NCBI GenBank assembly: GCA_022360315.1
Contig: JAKSDA010000407.1
Span: forward strand, 1-64,000
DNA: 64,000 nucleotides
Direction: 5' to 3'
DNA from: Pseudomonadota bacterium
GTDB taxonomy: Bacteria > Myxococcota_A > Polyangia > Haliangiales > Haliangiaceae
The notes beneath the pieces are model-generated. The model saw nothing but the letters and a program-made list of their open reading frames with translations, did not search any database and had not been told where the DNA came from. Every line of letters starts with the position of its first letter. Position 1 is the stretch's first letter. Made by a program: the position numbers and the translations under genes. Shown here one piece after another: positions 60,883 through 64,000 of the stretch.

Positions 60883-60972
60883 GCTGGTACGGAGTTTCGG
60901 GTGCTTACGGGTGGTACCGAAATTGCGATTGTCGGGACTCAGATACGGATTGCAACTAGCAGGAGAACGCCA

Positions 60973-61233
60973 ATGGAACTGAAATCGAAGATGTTGAAAG
61001 TGCTCAGCCCGGTAGAAAACAGAAATGGAAAGACCTATTGGATGCGTGTTGGAAATGCGTTTATCAATCGAGACGGCTCGACCAATGTTTATCTGAATGC
61101 CTATCCGACCAGCGGCAAACTACATATTCGCGAGTTCGACGAACGCGACAGGAGTGGCGAGGCCCGGGACATGGTCGTGGCGACGGGTACCCTGTCGGCG
61201 GGCGCTGTCGGGCAGGATGAACTTCCCTTTTGA
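60973..61233 (+). CDS. Small conserved-looking protein, possibly OB-fold
   Basis: The 86-residue product reads MELKSKMLKVLSPVENRNGK, then TYWMRVGNAFINRDGSTNVY and LNAYPTSGKLHIREFD. The strand-turn-strand pattern with W, DGS and GKL resembles small beta-barrel (OB or single-strand-binding-like) proteins, but I cannot name the family. AGGAGAACGCCA before the ATG is a good ribosome site. The upstream palindrome array suggests tight regulation, and the next gene (helix-hairpin-helix protein) suggests a link to DNA handling. Both links are inference. Confidence 0.65.
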   Translation: MELKSKMLKVLSPVENRNGKTYWMRVGNAFINRDGSTNVYLNAYPTSGKLHIREFDERDRSGEARDMVVATGTLSAGAVGQDELPF

Positions 61234-61238
61234 ATCCA

Positions 61239-61259
61239 CAACACGCCTACAGCGTGTTG
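61239..61259 (+). terminator. 8-bp hairpin between the small protein gene and the ComEA-like gene
   Basis: CAACACGC (61239-61246) pairs with GCGTGTTG (61252-61259), loop CTACA, starting 6 bases after the stop codon. It may partly terminate or stabilise the upstream message. Confidence 0.45.
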
Positions 61260-61315
61260 CCAGAGAGATTGGCAAACCAGAGAGATTTTACTGAAACCAA
61301 GGAAAGAAAAACACG

Positions 61316-61900
61316 ATGCAAGAGACTACCCAATCCGAAGAAATCCAATCCTGGTCAGATAAACTGGGCGTACTGCGCCGTTTCTCGGTCGCTGCGGCGC
61401 TTTGCGTGGTTGCTGCCACAGGCCTCTTATGGTGGACGAGCGGGTCGGTCCGGGCCGGGGGGCACGACGTTTTATCGCGCGATGCTTTGTCCGACGATCG
61501 AAACGCGTCACGGGCGCTCGCAGCGACCGGCGGCGTATCGATGCGCGGTCCGACTCATGGCGCGGATGGGGTCGGGCCGATCCGGGCCAGCCACGTGTCT
61601 GATTTGCCTGCTGGCCGGCCTGTGCGGGTCGCCCAGCGGTCTTCGACCAGGCCACTCAAGGTCAAGGGCAAGGTCTTGCGTGGCAAGCTGAATGTGAACA
61701 AGGCCACCGAAGAACAGTTTCGCATGCTGCCCGGCATCGGGGCGTCCAAGGCGCGACGCATCGTGCAATACCGGCAAAAGCGGGGCATGTTCCGCCGCGT
61801 GCGCGACCTTCGGCAAGTGCAGGGGATCGGCGCCAATACCCTCGACAGGCTGGCACCGTATCTCTCGGTCCAGGGCGAGACAACACTCAAGCTCGAGTAA
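61316..61900 (+). CDS. ComEA-like membrane-anchored helix-hairpin-helix protein
   Basis: The 194-residue product has one N-terminal transmembrane helix (about residues 23-42), a low-complexity linker, and a C-terminal tandem HhH domain (about 120-190): GKLNVNKATEEQFRMLPGIG, ASKARRIVQYRQKRG and VQGIGANTLDRLAPYL. This is the DNA-binding layout of ComEA, the periplasmic DNA receptor in natural transformation. No ComEC or pilus genes are in the window. Many non-competent bacteria also carry similar proteins, so a role in DNA uptake is only possible. Confidence 0.82.
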   Translation: MQETTQSEEIQSWSDKLGVLRRFSVAAALCVVAATGLLWWTSGSVRAGGHDVLSRDALSDDRNASRALAATGGVSMRGPTHGADGVGPIRASHVSDLPAGRPVRVAQRSSTRPLKVKGKVLRGKLNVNKATEEQFRMLPGIGASKARRIVQYRQKRGMFRRVRDLRQVQGIGANTLDRLAPYLSVQGETTLKLE

Positions 61901-62019
61901 TGGTCGGCCTGGCGGGCAAAAGCCAATCGGCGGCCACGCCGCGAAGACATGCCGGACGCCGAAGGGCTGGCCTTTCTGTCGGCTCTTCAGCGTTCTTTCA
62001 GCCACGTTGCCGCCGCCGT

Positions 62020-62043
62020 CGAGCAACCGCTTTGAGTTGCTCG
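62020..62043. terminator. Hairpin between convergent genes
   Basis: CGAGCAAC (62020-62027) pairs with GTTGCTCG (62036-62043) around CGCTTTGA. It lies between the ends of the ComEA-like and acylphosphatase genes and could serve both. Confidence 0.45.
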
Positions 62044-62101
62044 AAGCCAAATCAGCGACAACTGGCCGCACACAAACAGTGCTGTGCTGGGCCGATCGCG
62101 G

Positions 62102-62467
62102 TCATACCGGCAGGGTGTGCAGCGGAAATGATGGCGGTACGTGGGCAGAGAAGCGCTTGCGCAGCGAGCGGGCATCGGCACGGCTGCCATCGGGCAGGAC
62201 GACAAAATCGTCGGCGGTCTCGACTGCTGTGCGTTCGATATGCACGTCGGTCACTCGAGCTCGCTCGGGACCTCGATAGCACCAGTTGACAAACTGCACC
62301 AGCTGAAACTCTTCGCCCTGGACAACGATTTCGACCGTGGCATCGGGCAAGTTTCGCGTCCAGCCGCGAAGAGTCAATGCTCGGGCACGAGCCTGGGCGG
62401 TCTTGCGATAGTGCACGGCTTGCACCCGACCGCGAATGACCAAGCGCAACGCGATGATATCGGTCAT
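62102..62467 (-). CDS. Acylphosphatase family protein
   Basis: The 121-residue protein has the acylphosphatase signature: IRGRVQAVHYRKTAQ with the phosphate-binding arginine (usual GxVQGVxFR), and GWTRNLPDATVEIVVQG with the catalytic asparagine. It hydrolyses acyl phosphates in the cytoplasm. A C-terminal extension of about 25 residues (ADARSLRKRFSAHVPPSF) exceeds the usual 90-100 length. The ATG at 62467 is chosen over one three codons upstream. MITE copy 2 begins 13 bases upstream of that start codon, so the element may carry or displace the promoter. Confidence 0.85.
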   Translation of the reverse strand: MTDIIALRLVIRGRVQAVHYRKTAQARARALTLRGWTRNLPDATVEIVVQGEEFQLVQFVNWCYRGPERARVTDVHIERTAVETADDFVVLPDGSRADARSLRKRFSAHVPPSFPLHTLPV

Positions 62468-62480
62468 CGTCCCCATGCTA

Positions 62481-62641
62481 AGAGCCGGTCCAAAAACTCT
62501 CCGCGTCGCCAGAGCGCCGATCCATCACCGCCAGCGGGCTTGCTCGTCGGTCGAATACACCGGGTATTCTCCACTCCTCGAGCACCCACTGGCGGCGCGC
62601 CTCGTCGCTCTGGCTCGGTCCGAGGTTTTTGGACCGGCTCT
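62481..62641. mobile_element. MITE-like palindromic element, copy 2
   Basis: This is a 161-bp copy of the element at 11232-11387, with the same 17-bp terminal inverted repeats (62481-62497 and 62625-62641) and nearly identical arms. The difference lies mostly in the loop, where this copy carries a GAATAC...GTATTC hairpin tip absent from copy 1. It inserted just upstream of the acylphosphatase gene and directly abuts the next hairpin. Confidence 0.8.
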
Positions 62642-62642
62642 A

Positions 62643-62717
62643 AACAGAAACGCATTTGTTGTGGAGCTTCTCCGATGGGACTGTGTGCAGGTGCGGATCC
62701 GAGAAGGCGTTTCTGTT
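62643..62717. repeat. Hairpin of the GTTTCTGTTG family, copy D
   Basis: AACAGAAACGC (62643-62653) pairs perfectly with GCGTTTCTGTT (62707-62717). Compared with copy B (AACAGAAACAC/GTGTTTCTGTT) the tenth base pair is changed on both arms (A-T to G-C). An inner CTTCTC/GAGAAG pair is nested. It ends 9 bases from the stop of the minus-strand gene at 62727, a terminator position. Confidence 0.7.
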
Positions 62718-62726
62718 GCAGCGATG

Positions 62727-63971
62727 TCAGCCACTGGCTGGGTTGGTGGCCGGGGGGCGACTGGCCGGGTTGCGTTCTACTGTGAATGAAACGCCGTCGG
62801 ACAGGGTGCTGATGTGACCGAAGGACTGGTCGGTCCTGGCCACGAACATGACCCGCGTCAGCTCGCCGCGCCGCATAGCGGAAACCGCGTGACCGAGATA
62901 GGGCAGGGCCAGTGCAATATGGCCCTGGTTCGGGGCGAATCCGGGCATGCTCACCCGGGCGATGAAATCGCTGATCGCACTCGTGGCAACGCCTCTGTGC
63001 AACACGGCCGTGGCGGCAATGGCGCGGTAACTCTCGCTCGCCACGTCGCCTGCACCGGCTAACACCATGAGCTCGGAATCGGGCAACGCGGGCGCAAACT
63101 TGTCGATGTCGGCAAAGGACAGACCCAGTGCGCGCACAGGATCGACGATCAGATGGCGGTAGATCGCCCGATCCGACGTGCTCGAGCCGATCGGTACGTC
63201 GCCCACCGCACCTGGATCGAGCCGCAGGATCGGACTCTCTCGATCGTCCGCTGTGACCAGAAACGCCATCGACCCCAGACAGTCGTCGACAATGGGCATC
63301 TCGGCCCCGAGCGAGGTTTGCAACGCCATTCCCAGTCTGGCCAGCGAGCCGCCCGCCACCACCGCGACGTTGTCGTAGAGCCCGGCCTGGACAAGGGCTG
63401 CGGCAGTGACCAGAGCACGGGCCGGAGCAGCGCAAAAACTGTTGATGTCCATGCCCGATGCGTTGACACAACCGCACATCTCGCCGGTCGCCCGGGCCAT
63501 GCCGCCGCCGCTTCGCCGATACCGGTCACCGACCGCTTGCTCGCCACAACTCACGATGAAGTCGATCGCTTGCGGTGGAGTGTCGCTGCGCTCGAGCAGC
63601 CGATATAACGCCAACGTGCCCGACGCCTTGGTACATAGATTCTCCAGCAGTCGCTGTGTCATCAGATTCTTGTCTTCACCACCCCTGGCGCGATGGTCGC
63701 AGTGGAGCCGGCCAATCACCCGCTCGCCGTGGCAAAGCTCGACGGCACGGCCGCGCTCGGCAGCTGTGGCCATCGCCTCATTGCCCACCGCGCGGTGGCG
63801 TGCGGAAAATCCGACCAGTCTGGAAAACCTCTCGGCAATACGGCGGTGCAGCAAATCCCGGCTGTCGGGCGCTACCTCGAAACCAGGCGGCTCGAGGATG
63901 TCTGCCTCGAGCAACAAGCCGTAAAATGTCTCCTGATCGACGATTTCACCCATCGGCCCCTGACTCGACAT
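62727..63971 (-). CDS. KAS III/thiolase-fold protein, GrdC-like
   Basis: The 414-residue product has a beta-ketoacyl synthase III-type fold: NSFCAAPARALVTAAALVQ with a likely active-site cysteine, and a C-terminal GHIALALPYLGHA...GELTRVMFVARTDQSFGHI. The latter resembles the ending of glycine/sarcosine/betaine reductase component C beta (GrdC). No grdA, grdB, grdE or selenocysteine signal is nearby, so a role in glycine reduction is doubtful; acyl transfer is more likely. The ATG at 63971 is the first start; the ATG at 63953 (MGEIVDQETF) is also reasonable. Confidence 0.75.
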   Translation of the reverse strand: MSSQGPMGEIVDQETFYGLLLEADILEPPGFEVAPDSRDLLHRRIAERFSRLVGFSARHRAVGNEAMATAAERGRAVELCHGERVIGRLHCDHRARGGEDKNLMTQRLLENLCTKASGTLALYRLLERSDTPPQAIDFIVSCGEQAVGDRYRRSGGGMARATGEMCGCVNASGMDINSFCAAPARALVTAAALVQAGLYDNVAVVAGGSLARLGMALQTSLGAEMPIVDDCLGSMAFLVTADDRESPILRLDPGAVGDVPIGSSTSDRAIYRHLIVDPVRALGLSFADIDKFAPALPDSELMVLAGAGDVASESYRAIAATAVLHRGVATSAISDFIARVSMPGFAPNQGHIALALPYLGHAVSAMRRGELTRVMFVARTDQSFGHISTLSDGVSFTVERNPASRPPATNPASG

Positions 63972-64000
63972 AGCAAGGCTGTCGGGCCGACCCGATCGAA

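Noticed and set aside
60742..60972. N-terminal extension of the small protein gene through the palindrome array
   Set aside because: The ATG at 60973 has a good Shine-Dalgarno site, and the extension would be encoded by operator-like palindromes of unnatural composition.

Overview
The window is high-GC DNA that looks chromosomal. Its content points to a myxobacterial or former deltaproteobacterial lineage (Myxococcota), probably not a well-studied one. The support is: two giant Ser/Thr kinase-ATPase-TPR proteins, a yicC-gmk-(lipoprotein)-rel run, many lipoproteins with substrate-binding, VWA or RCC1 domains, a fused cysNC, and abundant structured intergenic repeats. No tRNA, rRNA, CRISPR array, phage gene or recognisable transposase gene was seen. 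The taxonomic call is inference.

Layout. 0-4 kb: a two-gene ABC exporter, a BolA protein and an EAL phosphodiesterase. 5-10 kb: yicC, gmk, a lipoprotein and a bifunctional (p)ppGpp synthetase/hydrolase. 10-14.4 kb: a short-chain dehydrogenase, a MITE-like palindromic element, and a two-gene M16 peptidase operon in which only the upstream member keeps the HxxEH site. 14.7-18.8 kb: kinase-(cyclase-like)-AAA-TPR protein 1. 19-21 kb: an RCC1-repeat lipoprotein with an N-G-L-N-L pentapeptide repeat, flanked by AT-rich DNA. 21.4-27 kb: a signalling block on the minus strand, with an odd response regulator and a four-gene partner-switching operon (two GHKL-like proteins, a STAS protein, and a protein fusing a cytosolic family-5 substrate-binding domain to PAS and a SpoIIE-type phosphatase). 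27.4-30 kb: miaE, a glycosyltransferase and a response regulator. 30.5-34.8 kb: a substrate-binding/VWA lipoprotein with a gene fragment behind it, CBS, YwiC-like and hypothetical genes. 34.8-40.8 kb: a STAND ATPase, a GT-C-like membrane protein and an SPFH/zinc-ribbon protein. 41-45.7 kb: kinase protein 2 and a methyltransferase. 45.7-51.3 kb: a sulfate uptake and activation operon (SLC13 permease, cysQ, cysD, cysNC). 51.7-64 kb: isoamylase lipoprotein, ruvX, mltG, several envelope proteins, a glutathione S-transferase gene broken by one amber codon, a regulatory palindrome array before a small protein gene, a ComEA-like protein, acylphosphatase, a second MITE copy and a KAS III/GrdC-like protein.

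The two most promising novelties are: (1) the SBP5-PAS-SpoIIE phosphatase with its STAS and GHKL partners, which looks like a ligand-gated cytoplasmic partner switch; and (2) a family of mosaic, multi-hairpin intergenic repeats whose stems carry compensatory base changes. All coordinates and alignments were read by eye. Product names rest on motif recognition, not on database searches.
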